Of a stretch of 64,000 bases of DNA, positions 1 to 8,300 are shown in pieces. The position numbers and the translations under genes are program-made. The notes under the pieces were generated by a model. That model worked only from the letters and a program-made list of their open reading frames with translations, did no database searches and had not been told where the DNA came from. Position 1 is the first letter of the stretch. Each line of letters opens with the position of its first letter. Origin of the DNA: Bacteroidota bacterium (lineage in GTDB: Bacteria > Bacteroidota > Bacteroidia > Chitinophagales > Saprospiraceae); the NCBI GenBank assembly GCA_029567325.1, contig JAKQLF010000177.1, forward strand, positions 1-64,000, written 5' to 3'.

Positions 1-137
1 TACTATTCTATAATCTTCAATTTTGTCTGCATTAGGATTAACCCCTATATACTCTTACAAGATACTACAGCATAATGTCAAAATTAAACAATTGGGGTTT
101 TTATTTTAGGCTAGTTTTTCTTAACTAAACGACATTG

Positions 138-172
138 ATTCACTATTTACCATTCACTATTTACCATTCACA
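138..172. repeat. 14-bp tandem repeat
   Basis: The unit ATTCACTATTTACC occurs twice back to back and then partially, about 2.4 copies, in the AT-rich space before the first gene. It belongs to the general pattern of short-word repeats in intergenic spaces of this window. No function is apparent. Confidence 0.8.
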
Positions 173-218
173 TAAATTAAAATTAAATTTGCATATATCA
201 CGTCATTAAAGCACCCAA

Positions 219-1742
219 ATGATAAAGATCTACAAAATAAATCTTGCCTTATTCTTATGCTGTTTTTGCTGTTTGGAAGTTTCAGCACAATTGCCAGAAC
301 CAGATCAAACATACCGCGGACTTTGGGTAACACAATTCAAAAACAATGTTTTGGGAAATGAAACAGCAGAAGATGCACTCATAACCTACGCCATAGAAAA
401 CGATTTTAATTATCTGATCTGTACCAATATGTTTCAGATCTTGACGGCATCTTGTGGCTCTTTCACCAGTGATATGAATAATCTACGAAACTTCATTGCA
501 AAAGCCCACGACGAAGGAATCACATATGTAAGCGGTAATGTTGGATCATTGGCGAGTGCCGAAAAAATACAGTTGTATAACAATTGTATCTCTGTGCTAG
601 CTAATGAAAAGTTGGATATGATTACCTACGAATGCGAATTTTATAACGCCGCAAGCAATGGTTCTTGCCCAAGTTATGCATCTTACATCAGTCAACTCAC
701 CGATATAAAATCTATCTGCAGCAGTACTTTATCTAGCAGTGGGGCCCCGCTCATTTGTGAAGCCTATATCGGAGGTGAAGGTGCTACTGGTTTGGTATTG
801 ACCCATTCATCGGAAGCTGAAATGGAGGAAATCGCAGGTGTCGCTGACCATATCCTCATCACCTATTATCGTCCATTACCGTCCAGTTCGAGCGGTAATT
901 TTTTTAATTGGACATTGGAAAGACTGCAATGGATTGCCAAAACTGGTGTTCCAAGTAACATCGTTTTGCTACTGAAATCCCGAGACACGGATGGAAACAA
1001 TATGTATGACTTCCTTCACGGTTTTCCAGGTATTCATTACGATGCAGTAAGAGCACCCTATTACTCCTGGGTCGAGGGAACAGCATTTAACCCCAGTTTG
1101 GCAAAAGGTTATAGAGAAAATTATGAGGATGGAACCTATCCCTGGCTTTCTGGAATCCAGGTAAAAGGGTTCTCCTGGTTTGAACACGATGCCAACATGG
1201 AAATCGTGGTGCTACCAATAAAATGGAAAACTTTTTCAGCTAACCTAAATAGTGAAAATGGCGTAGATCTTGACTGGTCAACATTATCAGAAAAAAACAA
1301 TGATATTTTTGTAGTTGAAAAATCTGCAGATGCCAAATCCTGGACTGCTTTGCAGACTATAAAGAGTAAAGGCAATTCCACATTCGAACAAAACTATCGT
1401 ACAGTGGATCAGAACCCATTCCCATCAACTTCTTATTATCGAATCAGACAAATAGATGTTGATGGCAAAAGTTCATATTCTAAAATGAAGTCCGTTTCCT
1501 TACCTACCTCAACGGGTTTCACATTATATCCCAATCCTTGCAGTGATTTCATTATTTTAAATTCGCAAAAAGGAATAAATCAGATAGGATTTGAGATCAA
1601 AAACATTTTTGGTCAAATCATGGAACATTACCAAACGTTGACAGCAAACCAAGAGCCTATTTCAATAAATGTAGCTCATTATCCGGCAGGAATATATTTT
1701 GTCAACTCGGAATTTGGAAAACAGTTATTTATAAAACACTAA
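219..1742 (+). CDS. Secreted protein with T9SS C-terminal sorting domain
   Basis: Unrecognised 507-aa exported protein. An N-terminal signal peptide ends at about residue 24 (CLEVSAQ). Residues ~30-330 form a domain beginning RGLWVTQF that I cannot assign; its alternating hydrophobic strands and helices (FNYLICTNM, HILITYYRP, GFSWFEHDAN) look like a TIM-barrel, perhaps glycosidase-like, fold. Residues ~335-430 resemble the fibronectin-like modules common in Bacteroidota secreted proteins (SADAKSWT, SYYRIRQIDVDG). The last ~75 residues start FTLYPNPCSDF and end in GIYFV...KQLFIKH, which is a type A T9SS sorting domain, so the protein is probably surface-attached or released. It stands alone and no partner gene is evident. 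The fold guess is weak; the export route is well supported. Confidence 0.85.
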   Translation: MIKIYKINLALFLCCFCCLEVSAQLPEPDQTYRGLWVTQFKNNVLGNETAEDALITYAIENDFNYLICTNMFQILTASCGSFTSDMNNLRNFIAKAHDEGITYVSGNVGSLASAEKIQLYNNCISVLANEKLDMITYECEFYNAASNGSCPSYASYISQLTDIKSICSSTLSSSGAPLICEAYIGGEGATGLVLTHSSEAEMEEIAGVADHILITYYRPLPSSSSGNFFNWTLERLQWIAKTGVPSNIVLLLKSRDTDGNNMYDFLHGFPGIHYDAVRAPYYSWVEGTAFNPSLAKGYRENYEDGTYPWLSGIQVKGFSWFEHDANMEIVVLPIKWKTFSANLNSENGVDLDWSTLSEKNNDIFVVEKSADAKSWTALQTIKSKGNSTFEQNYRTVDQNPFPSTSYYRIRQIDVDGKSSYSKMKSVSLPTSTGFTLYPNPCSDFIILNSQKGINQIGFEIKNIFGQIMEHYQTLTANQEPISINVAHYPAGIYFVNSEFGKQLFIKH

Positions 1743-1811
1743 CGTCTTTTTATTTTGGTTGATGGCTTTATAATATATGGCTGCATGAATTAAAACAAGG
1801 TAACAGCCAGA

Positions 1812-2804
1812 TCAACAACCGGCAAAGGTTTGAATAACATAGAGTTTGTTACCCTTGGCGGCTAATTTATTGAATTTTTCAGCTTGCGCAGCTGGCAAAA
1901 CTTGCTGCCAAGTCAAACCATTATCAGATGATTTATACAATCCAACAGCAAGGCTACAAAACAACTCATTTCCTACTTGGGTGATGTCAAAAATACTCTT
2001 TACGTTTGGAAGTTTTGCATCCAATCTTTCCCATGTCAAACCGTTATCACCAGAACGATAAAGTCTATCCAACACTTGATTTTCAGGTCCCATTACAAAT
2101 TGATAAGCAGATTCCTCATACCTGGAAATGGCATATATTTGACCACCTAGTTCAATGGTTTTTGTTACAAATCCAACCTGTGAGAGGGTTGTATTCCAAG
2201 TTTCACCACCATCAGTCGACCTTGCCACTCCCAGTTCACCACCTGCAATCAAAACGCCATCTTTTTCAAACAAATCGAGGAAAATGTTACCTTCCATTTT
2301 TTTCTTCCACGGCCTCTCATTAATTTTAGCTTTGAGAATGCCAGTAGAACCACTTATCAGCACATTTCCATCTTTTCTGAAAACAAAATTGTATATTAAA
2401 TGACCCCTTAAATCTTCAAAGATGGGCTGCCAAACTCCAATACCAGGCGCTTTTTGTAAAAATCCATCGTCAAAAGATCTGACAATTGGACGAGCACCCC
2501 CAGAAATAAAATGAGAAATTCCAGCTTTTAAATTCAAGTCCATTGTCCAATTGGCCTTTTTACCATCCCCAATGGTTTGGAATAAACCTTTGTTGGTATA
2601 TAAATACAACATATTTTGGTCTGCATAAACAGTGCCTGCCGTTGTTCCTTGTGGTAAGCTCGTGCCAATATCCCTCCAAGTTTTTCCACCGTCTTCAGAA
2701 AGGGAGATCAAATTAGATGAGACATTGTTGTCAGGTGCATCTTTCTTCGTAGGTAATATTAAGCTAAAAAGAATGCAAACAGTATAAATGAAATAAGCCG
2801 ACAT
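1812..2804 (-). CDS. Asp-box (BNR-like) beta-propeller protein
   Basis: A 330-aa protein with at least four Asp-box repeats: SEDGGKTW, STDGGETW, SGDNGLTW and SSDNGLTW. This repeat is typical of sialidase, photosystem-assembly and VPS10-like propellers, so the fold is a beta-propeller. The sialidase active-site arginines are not evident, so an enzymatic role should not be assumed. A hydrophobic N-terminus (YFIYTVCILFSLILP) suggests export or membrane anchoring. The ORF track starts at a GTG (2807); the ATG one codon downstream (2804) is preferred. It converges with the preceding T9SS cargo gene, with a 69-bp gap. Confidence 0.8.
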   Translation of the reverse strand: MSAYFIYTVCILFSLILPTKKDAPDNNVSSNLISLSEDGGKTWRDIGTSLPQGTTAGTVYADQNMLYLYTNKGLFQTIGDGKKANWTMDLNLKAGISHFISGGARPIVRSFDDGFLQKAPGIGVWQPIFEDLRGHLIYNFVFRKDGNVLISGSTGILKAKINERPWKKKMEGNIFLDLFEKDGVLIAGGELGVARSTDGGETWNTTLSQVGFVTKTIELGGQIYAISRYEESAYQFVMGPENQVLDRLYRSGDNGLTWERLDAKLPNVKSIFDITQVGNELFCSLAVGLYKSSDNGLTWQQVLPAAQAEKFNKLAAKGNKLYVIQTFAGC

Positions 2805-2936
2805 CACTTTAAGGTTTTAATGAATAATATCTCAAAATTAGGCTCATCCCAACCAAGTTTTCTATTTTGAATGTAAAATGATGTAAATGGCTTGTAAAAT
2901 GTGGTGCATTTCCCTACTTCTTATATTGGATGTTGG

Positions 2937-2984
2937 GATTTTGTCATGATTTTTGGAACCTTGGCCAAAAATCATGACAAAATC
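2937..2984. repeat. 48-nt perfect hairpin
   Basis: Two 20-nt arms, left GATTTTGTCATGATTTTTGG, are perfectly complementary around the 8-nt loop AACCTTGG. It lies in a 616-bp non-coding space, ~130 bp upstream of the Asp-box gene and ~440 bp beyond the stop of the barrel-protein gene. It has no flanking T-run typical of a terminator for either neighbour, so a REP/MITE-like element is as likely as a transcriptional role. Confidence 0.85.
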
Positions 2985-3004
2985 ATAGGCTGGTTTTATT
3001 TTTA

Positions 3005-3048
3005 CCATGGACTTCATCCATGGCTATAATATTTAACCCCTCTGGGGT
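3005..3048. repeat. Pair of short hairpins, REP-like
   Basis: Two further inverted repeats follow the 48-nt hairpin: CCATGGA-cttca-TCCATGG (3005-3023) and ACCCC-tct-GGGGT (3036-3048). Three hairpins within 112 bp suggest one composite element, possibly a remnant of a small non-autonomous repeat. The rest of 2805-3360 shows no gene, promoter or RNA that I can support. Confidence 0.6.
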
Positions 3049-3360
3049 ATCTAAGACGAAGTTGTGAAATGCCTCCTCAATATGCGGTAACATAGACATG
3101 ATGAACAACAAATATATAATCTTTAAAACACCAAACAATCTGCAAAAACCTGCGAAGCTTATTTATCAATTATCGCGAACATTAGGTCATCTCTCTATTA
3201 ACTTCTTGCAATAACGGTCCATTTCATAAATTCTACATCAAATTAGGGTTTGGTAGAAATGCTGTTCATGATTGAATGACACCTTTCCACAGCACTTTAA
3301 CATGACAGTTATCCACAACTTGAGTCATCAACAAATTATATAGGTGTCTGTAAGTTTCAT

Positions 3361-3394
3361 AAAAAAGAGTGGCCAGAAACACTACCGACCACTC
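3361..3394 (-). terminator. Intrinsic terminator of the barrel-protein gene
   Basis: On the minus strand, GAGTGGTC pairs with GGCCACTC (one G-T wobble) around a 12-nt loop and is followed by six T residues. It lies 27 bp beyond the stop codon of the gene ending at 3421. Confidence 0.75.
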
Positions 3395-3420
3395 CTTTAT
3401 TTGCCTAAAGAACTTTTATC

Positions 3421-4551
3421 TTATTCACCCATCTGGATCTTTAGAGATCCTTTTTCGTCGGAATTCATTTTATGACCACCAAATCGATAACTTACACCTA
3501 CGTTTACCAAATAATCTGCAAAAGCAGCGTCACCCTGGGTGAATTTACCTGATTCTGCCGTGGAAATCTTATCCTCATAACTTTGTATTCTGTTACGATA
3601 CACAGCTATAGGAACACTCACGAATGCTGCAATGGGTCCTTTGCCATAACTAATTCCTGGTTCAACTGACACTGCATAGCCAGGTCTTCTGTATCCTTCA
3701 CTACTACCAATCAAATCTGAAGCAGGAACGCCCTCTGCTCTACCTCCTACAAAAGTACTTATAGCACCCATGTTTGCATATGCTGCAAGTCTTACCCCAA
3801 ATTGATCAGGGCATGAAAATTCACTTCTCTTATTTCTTGTTAAAACACCATTGGTGGCCTTTGGATTGGACATGTAAAATGCTGAGGTCAATAAACCAAA
3901 TCTTGAAGTAAAGCTGTGATAACCCTGAAAGTCGAGATTTATGCCAAGTCCTCCGTCTCCGAGTTGAATCGACTGATCGACCACTCCTTCGATGTCCTGG
4001 GATCTATCTGCCCCTTGGTTATAGAAAATATCTGTGTAGTCATATTTTCCTGTCGGTAACTTCAGACCTAGGCCAAGCGCATAATTAAAATTCCGCTTAC
4101 CTTGAGGCAACAACCAATAACCAACTCCTAACCTGACATCTCCAAGTCCTTTTGAAGACGTTTCATGTCGCTCTCCCAAGCCATTTGGCGGATTACCTCC
4201 GTGCTCGTACATGGATGAACGCAAATTATGCACATACGGCAGGGTGATGTTGGCATATAATCTATCTGTGATACCCATTCCTACAGACAAATCAACGAAA
4301 TATGAATCATTGATGACCTGAGTACCTTTTTCGATTCGCTCATGCTCTTCTTCTGAACCTCTGAAATGTCTGAATGATTGAAAATATCTGCCATTTAAAG
4401 AAACAGTAAATTCTTTGGATTGGAGTTCAAATCCGTTTCCTGAAAGTGCATTGCAACTTGAGTTGCCTCTAATGGCGACGCATCCCTGGCCGTAACTTTG
4501 GTTTAAAAAAAGGATTGTCAGGATGGCTGATGTAATGTATAATTTTTTCAT
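3421..4551 (-). CDS. Outer-membrane beta-barrel protein (transporter-like)
   Basis: A 376-aa exported protein with a signal peptide cleaved near NQSYGQ (residue ~21). Most of the rest alternates aromatic and glycine residues in the manner of outer-membrane strands: MGITDRLYANITLPY, GDVRLGVGYWLLP, LGLGLKLPTGKYDY, LGINLDFQGYHSF, YLVNVGVSYRFGG. The GLGDVRLGVGYW and LKLPTGKYDY motifs resemble the broad MetA-pathway-of-phenol-degradation-like outer membrane proteins, whose substrates are mostly unknown. It has its own terminator and no operon partner. A barrel is well supported; the transported substrate cannot be named. Confidence 0.75.
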   Translation of the reverse strand: MKKLYITSAILTILFLNQSYGQGCVAIRGNSSCNALSGNGFELQSKEFTVSLNGRYFQSFRHFRGSEEEHERIEKGTQVINDSYFVDLSVGMGITDRLYANITLPYVHNLRSSMYEHGGNPPNGLGERHETSSKGLGDVRLGVGYWLLPQGKRNFNYALGLGLKLPTGKYDYTDIFYNQGADRSQDIEGVVDQSIQLGDGGLGINLDFQGYHSFTSRFGLLTSAFYMSNPKATNGVLTRNKRSEFSCPDQFGVRLAAYANMGAISTFVGGRAEGVPASDLIGSSEGYRRPGYAVSVEPGISYGKGPIAAFVSVPIAVYRNRIQSYEDKISTAESGKFTQGDAAFADYLVNVGVSYRFGGHKMNSDEKGSLKIQMGE

Positions 4552-4671
4552 GATTGTATTGCTTTAACGAAACAATACTAATTAATACCCCAGACTTGAT
4601 TTGAAAAGAAGTATGAATCATGCCTTTGAAGGGATGAAATGAGGGTTTTAATGTATTAAATCATTGCCGTT

Positions 4672-4860
4672 GTGAGTTTATAAAGTTGAAAGTTAAAAGT
4701 TCATAAAGGAGACAAACTTTCCACTTTATGAACTTTATAAACTTTACAAACTTGATGGCTTCTTACTTCATGGTTTCTTGATTTTAAAAGCTCATCACTA
4801 GTGCCACTCGTGGCTCGAAGCTCGAAGCCAATTCACAAATACGAAATCTGAAGGCAAATC
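4672..4860. repeat. Short-word repeat tract and 18-mer shared with 32196-32213
   Basis: This 350-bp space (4552-4901) has no gene. At 4680-4755, variants of AACTTT(A)TAAACTTT recur. At 4807-4824 lies CTCGTGGCTCGAAGCTCG, whose exact reverse complement is at 32196-32213 in another non-coding space that also carries the AACTTTATGAACTTT words. The two spaces share repeat vocabulary, which suggests a dispersed repeat family rather than chance. Confidence 0.7.
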
Positions 4861-4901
4861 TTATCTCCAAACTTCACGTCCTCCGTTTCCGGTTTCCGAA
4901 T

Positions 4902-6107
4902 TTACCACATCAATCCCAACATCCACATTGGTATGATGCCGTTTGATCCTTGCTCAATTCCTTCTTTTATCAATATCGGATTGGGCATATTGGAAATTTG
5001 GTGAAAATCTTTTTTCGGACCACCGATCTCGACGGTATATTTATTATCGACCAATAAATCACCACGAGCGGGTGTTGAAATTTGATTATTCATTGACAAT
5101 GCATTCATGACAAATGTTTCCCTCAACATACCGCTATCCGGTGTTGGGTTTCCTAGAGCATAAAGCAAATTGGTGTTTTCCAAATATACTTTGTCTGGTT
5201 TTGTCAAAGCGCTATCCGACTTGGCGTTTGACTTGAGAATGTGCAACAGGTCTGCTGACTCCAAATAATCCATGAAAGTAAGTACTGACGTTCTTGACAT
5301 TGATAAATCTCTGGATAGATTTGCAATATTGGGCGTGTATGGCGCAATTCTACCAAGCATTGCAAGTAACTTTTTGATCTGTCGGGTACTTTCATAATTC
5401 ACATTAAAAATTGCTGGCAAATCAACTTCTATAACTTGGTTGATCACAGATAATAAACGCTCATGGTAGCGACTGCCTGCTTCCTTAAAAAATGGATAAA
5501 TTCCACTGCTCAAGTATTTTTTAAAGTGTTTTTTGAGTTGAAATTGCTCATAATAGGTGTCATAAATTTCAACGTGTTTCGCCAAAATTTCTTCAAATGT
5601 ATAGATAGGTATGTCTACCACCGATTCCATCATCAAATATTCTCTAAAAGAAAGCCCTCTCAGGTGATACACATCTGCTCGTCTGCTCAAATCTGCTGCT
5701 CCTTTCATAATGTCTAATGCAGAAGAGGCGGTTGCCATGATCTTTACATCGGAGTAAGAGTCATAAACATTTTTGATTTCTATGGACCAGTCTGTGTATT
5801 TATGAACTTCGTCAAAAACAAAAGTACGGTAACCTAAATCATAGCAGGATTCTACACAATCGTATAAGGTTGTGGATGCAAAATAGATGTGATCTAACGA
5901 AATATAGATGGAGGTAGTTTCATCCATTACTTCTTTGAGCGCTTGCAATAAGAGGGTTGATTTTCCTACACCACGACATCCTTTGATCAAAATAATTCTG
6001 GAATCAAATCCTATACTTGCATACAGGTACCGTTTGAAATCGAGTTTGGTTTCGTTGATTCGTTTTGTGCTTATTCTGGCCAATGCTTCTATTTGTGCCG
6101 GATTCAT
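4902..6107 (-). CDS. AAA ATPase with DUF4143-type C-terminus
   Basis: A 401-aa P-loop ATPase of the AAA_14/DUF4143 group. The Walker A motif GCRGVGKS is at residues 43-50 and Walker B FVFDEVHKY has D99-E100. A sensor-like ATASSALDI follows, then a winged-helix-like segment (NIANLSRDLSMSRTSVLTFMDYLESADLL). The C-terminal region with YLENTNLLYALG and RETFVMNAL matches the conserved block of DUF4143 proteins. These proteins are widespread in bacteria and archaea, often patchily distributed, and their cellular role is unsettled. It stands alone downstream of an AT-rich space with two perfect palindromes. Family membership is confident, function is not. Confidence 0.85.
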   Translation of the reverse strand: MNPAQIEALARISTKRINETKLDFKRYLYASIGFDSRIILIKGCRGVGKSTLLLQALKEVMDETTSIYISLDHIYFASTTLYDCVESCYDLGYRTFVFDEVHKYTDWSIEIKNVYDSYSDVKIMATASSALDIMKGAADLSRRADVYHLRGLSFREYLMMESVVDIPIYTFEEILAKHVEIYDTYYEQFQLKKHFKKYLSSGIYPFFKEAGSRYHERLLSVINQVIEVDLPAIFNVNYESTRQIKKLLAMLGRIAPYTPNIANLSRDLSMSRTSVLTFMDYLESADLLHILKSNAKSDSALTKPDKVYLENTNLLYALGNPTPDSGMLRETFVMNALSMNNQISTPARGDLLVDNKYTVEIGGPKKDFHQISNMPNPILIKEGIEQGSNGIIPMWMLGLMW

Positions 6108-6122
6108 TTTGCTCTTTTACCA

Positions 6123-6130
6123 CAAATTTA
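6123..6130 (-). promoter_or_regulatory. Candidate -7 promoter element of the AAA ATPase gene
   Basis: On the minus strand it reads TAAATTTG, matching the Bacteroidota -7 consensus TAnnTTTG. It lies 16 bp upstream of the ATPase start codon, giving a very short leader. No convincing -33 TTTG was found at 19-21 bp. Confidence 0.4.
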
Positions 6131-6206
6131 TTTCTTTTTGTTGGGTTTGAATACATTTTTTCATTTTATTTTTCCATTTTACACTTTTAGTTTTTGTCTT
6201 ATAAAA

Positions 6207-6268
6207 TTACATTATTATATAATGTAAATATAAAATACATTTTGCAATAATGTTATTTGCAAATAACA
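6207..6268. promoter_or_regulatory. Two perfect palindromes in an AT-rich space
   Basis: TTACATTAT-tat-ATAATGTAA (6207-6227) and TGTTATTTGCAAATAACA (6251-6268) are both perfect inverted repeats, 23 bp apart. They lie in the 313-bp space upstream of the AAA ATPase gene and beyond the asparagine synthetase stop. They could be operator half-sites, or simply cruciform-prone AT-rich sequence. Nothing else is recognisable in 6131-6420. Confidence 0.5.
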
Positions 6269-6420
6269 CTTTACATAATTATTATCTGCTTTTATTGTTT
6301 TATAAAATATTGCTTATCAATAATATATGAAAAATAAACAGAATTACGATTTTAAAAATTTAAGATAAAATATAAAAATATTGAAATAAAAATGACAGCC
6401 AATAATCACTAAATATTTTT

Positions 6421-8103
6421 TTATAAGATAATATTTAGCATCATCTTTTTAAATTGCCAATTAAGTGCAAGGTCATTAATTTCATCAAAATAGGTGTCCG
6501 CTTTTGAGGTTTCACCTGTTATGTCCCACATCATTTCTTTGGTTGGCCAGGGGCTTGAAAAACCTATTTTTTCTCTTTGCCACAGAATTTGACCGGGCAA
6601 GGCCCCTTCAAAGGATTTGCGTAATAAGTATTTTTTATATCCGTATTTAAACTTGGTTGTTTGTGGCAATGACAATCCAGTTTTCACAACTGCTGCTTGT
6701 AAAAAAGGTTGCCTTACTTCAAGGCCATACATCATAGAGTTACGGTCTGAATAGCGCAACAAGGTTTGTAAAGAGCCATTGTCAAAGTCATTACTTTTGG
6801 GACTTGGCTGAGCGGAAATGTGCGCCATCAAAAAATCTGATTTCAGCGGAATTTCACCTTTGGAAACGGTCCCCAATTTACTGCCCAGCTTTGATTTATT
6901 GTTCCATACATGCAGTACACTTTGGGTAATTGCTGCTCCAATCTTATTTGCTTTAAACAATTCTCCAATATGCGCTTTGTGGTGATAATTGTACCCACCA
7001 AATACTTCATCTGCACCTTGCCCCTCCAATAAAACTTTGTGACCATCAGATCTCACAAATTGGTACAATCTATTTTGCGCACAAATGCTCATGCTTGCAA
7101 TAGGAAGTTCCTGGTGATGAAGCACCTGCGTGAGCAATAACCAAAGGTCTTCACCTTTGGTCGGTAACATGGAATGATTGATTCCCAAATGCTTTGCAAG
7201 CAAGTTTTGCTTTTGTGTTTCATCATCCACTTGACCAGGAAATCCGATGCCATAACTTTGCAAATCGTGCTTTTCTTGCTTGCAAATCGCACTTACAATG
7301 GCACTATCTACACCTCCTGACATCGATGTACAAAAACCAACATCAGAAATGCTTCTTAACAGGACCGAAGAAGTAATTAAAGATTTTAAATCGACATGAT
7401 CAACGTCAATTTCCTCCATTGATTTGATATCAAAATATCGCGTCTTTTTAACGCCTAAGCCTTGGCCTGAATAAATAACCTCCAAAAAATGGCCAGCAGT
7501 TAACTCTTCAATGCCCTCGTAAAATGCAACTGCTGAAGGAAACTGATCATAGACCAAATAATGATAAATTCCCAATTCTGAAATCGTCTTTTTTACTCCG
7601 ATCGCCCACAAAGCTTTCATCTCTGATGCAAACAAAAAATGGTCTTGATTGTGGACATAATAAAAAGGTTTTTCTCCAAATCGATCCCTTGCGCAGAAAA
7701 GGTTTTTTGTCTCCTTGTCATAAATCGCAAATGCAAACATCCCATCCAGATATTGAAGACATTCATTGCCATAATGATGAAAGGAAGCTAAGATCACCTC
7801 TGTGTCGGATGATGTTTTAAAAACATAACCAAGGGCCAATAATTGATTGCGGATATCAACATAATTGTAAATCTCCCCATTGTAGGTGATCACATATCTA
7901 TTTAGAAAATGCATAGGTTGGTTACCCTCCGGCCCAACATCAATAATGGCCAATCGGCGATGCGCTAAACCCAGATTTTTGGTCTCACTGGTCCAAAAAC
8001 CCTCCCCATCTGGTCCACGGTGTTCTAATGCCAAAGACATCTGTTTTAGGTCCTGTACAGAAACCTCGGCCTTCAAATCATATTTACCTGCTATACCGCA
8101 CAT
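6421..8103 (-). CDS. asnB: Asparagine synthetase (glutamine-hydrolysing)
   Basis: Class-II glutamine amidotransferase fused to an ATP-dependent synthetase, forming asparagine from aspartate, glutamine and ATP in the cytosol. The start at 8103, five codons inside the ORF-track start, is chosen because it gives MCGIAGKYD, so that Cys2 becomes the N-terminal nucleophile after Met removal; any longer form would be inactive. The amidotransferase half shows HRGPDGEG, HRRLAIID and YNGEIYNY. The synthetase half has the PP-loop SMSGGVDSA and EGQGADEVFGGYNYH. At 560 aa it is a little shorter than many AsnB proteins. It is a single gene with its own promoter, so it is probably housekeeping. A glycan- or polymer-associated AsnB-like amidotransferase is the alternative, less likely in this neighbourhood. 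Confidence 0.93.
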   Translation of the reverse strand: MCGIAGKYDLKAEVSVQDLKQMSLALEHRGPDGEGFWTSETKNLGLAHRRLAIIDVGPEGNQPMHFLNRYVITYNGEIYNYVDIRNQLLALGYVFKTSSDTEVILASFHHYGNECLQYLDGMFAFAIYDKETKNLFCARDRFGEKPFYYVHNQDHFLFASEMKALWAIGVKKTISELGIYHYLVYDQFPSAVAFYEGIEELTAGHFLEVIYSGQGLGVKKTRYFDIKSMEEIDVDHVDLKSLITSSVLLRSISDVGFCTSMSGGVDSAIVSAICKQEKHDLQSYGIGFPGQVDDETQKQNLLAKHLGINHSMLPTKGEDLWLLLTQVLHHQELPIASMSICAQNRLYQFVRSDGHKVLLEGQGADEVFGGYNYHHKAHIGELFKANKIGAAITQSVLHVWNNKSKLGSKLGTVSKGEIPLKSDFLMAHISAQPSPKSNDFDNGSLQTLLRYSDRNSMMYGLEVRQPFLQAAVVKTGLSLPQTTKFKYGYKKYLLRKSFEGALPGQILWQREKIGFSSPWPTKEMMWDITGETSKADTYFDEINDLALNWQFKKMMLNIIL

Positions 8104-8128
8104 GATAGTTTTTGACATTAAAATCTTA

Positions 8129-8136
8129 CAAAAATA
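8129..8136 (-). promoter_or_regulatory. Candidate asnB promoter (-7 element)
   Basis: Minus-strand TATTTTTG fits TAnnTTTG and lies 25 bp upstream of the asnB ATG chosen here. It is also compatible with the shorter amidotransferase start. No good -33 element is visible. Confidence 0.4.
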
Positions 8137-8300
8137 GCCAAAATAAAGCCCCTTTTAAACTATCCTACCTATATTCAAAAATAATGATCAACTAGTACAA
8201 TAAAAATCAACATTACAGCTATACATTTATAGCAATATTCAATAATTAGCATTCATTATAACACACCTTTTTGAAACAATAGATTAAAACCAATTTAAAA

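Noticed and set aside
6410-6438. CTAAATA/TATTTAG inverted repeat at the asnB stop as a terminator
   Set aside because: Only 7 AT pairs with a long loop, overlapping the coding end; too weak to support.
7524-8137. Plus-strand ORFs opposite asnB
   Set aside because: They lie entirely opposite a complete, motif-rich gene and encode no recognisable protein; treated as frame shadows, like the other ORFs overlapping long genes.
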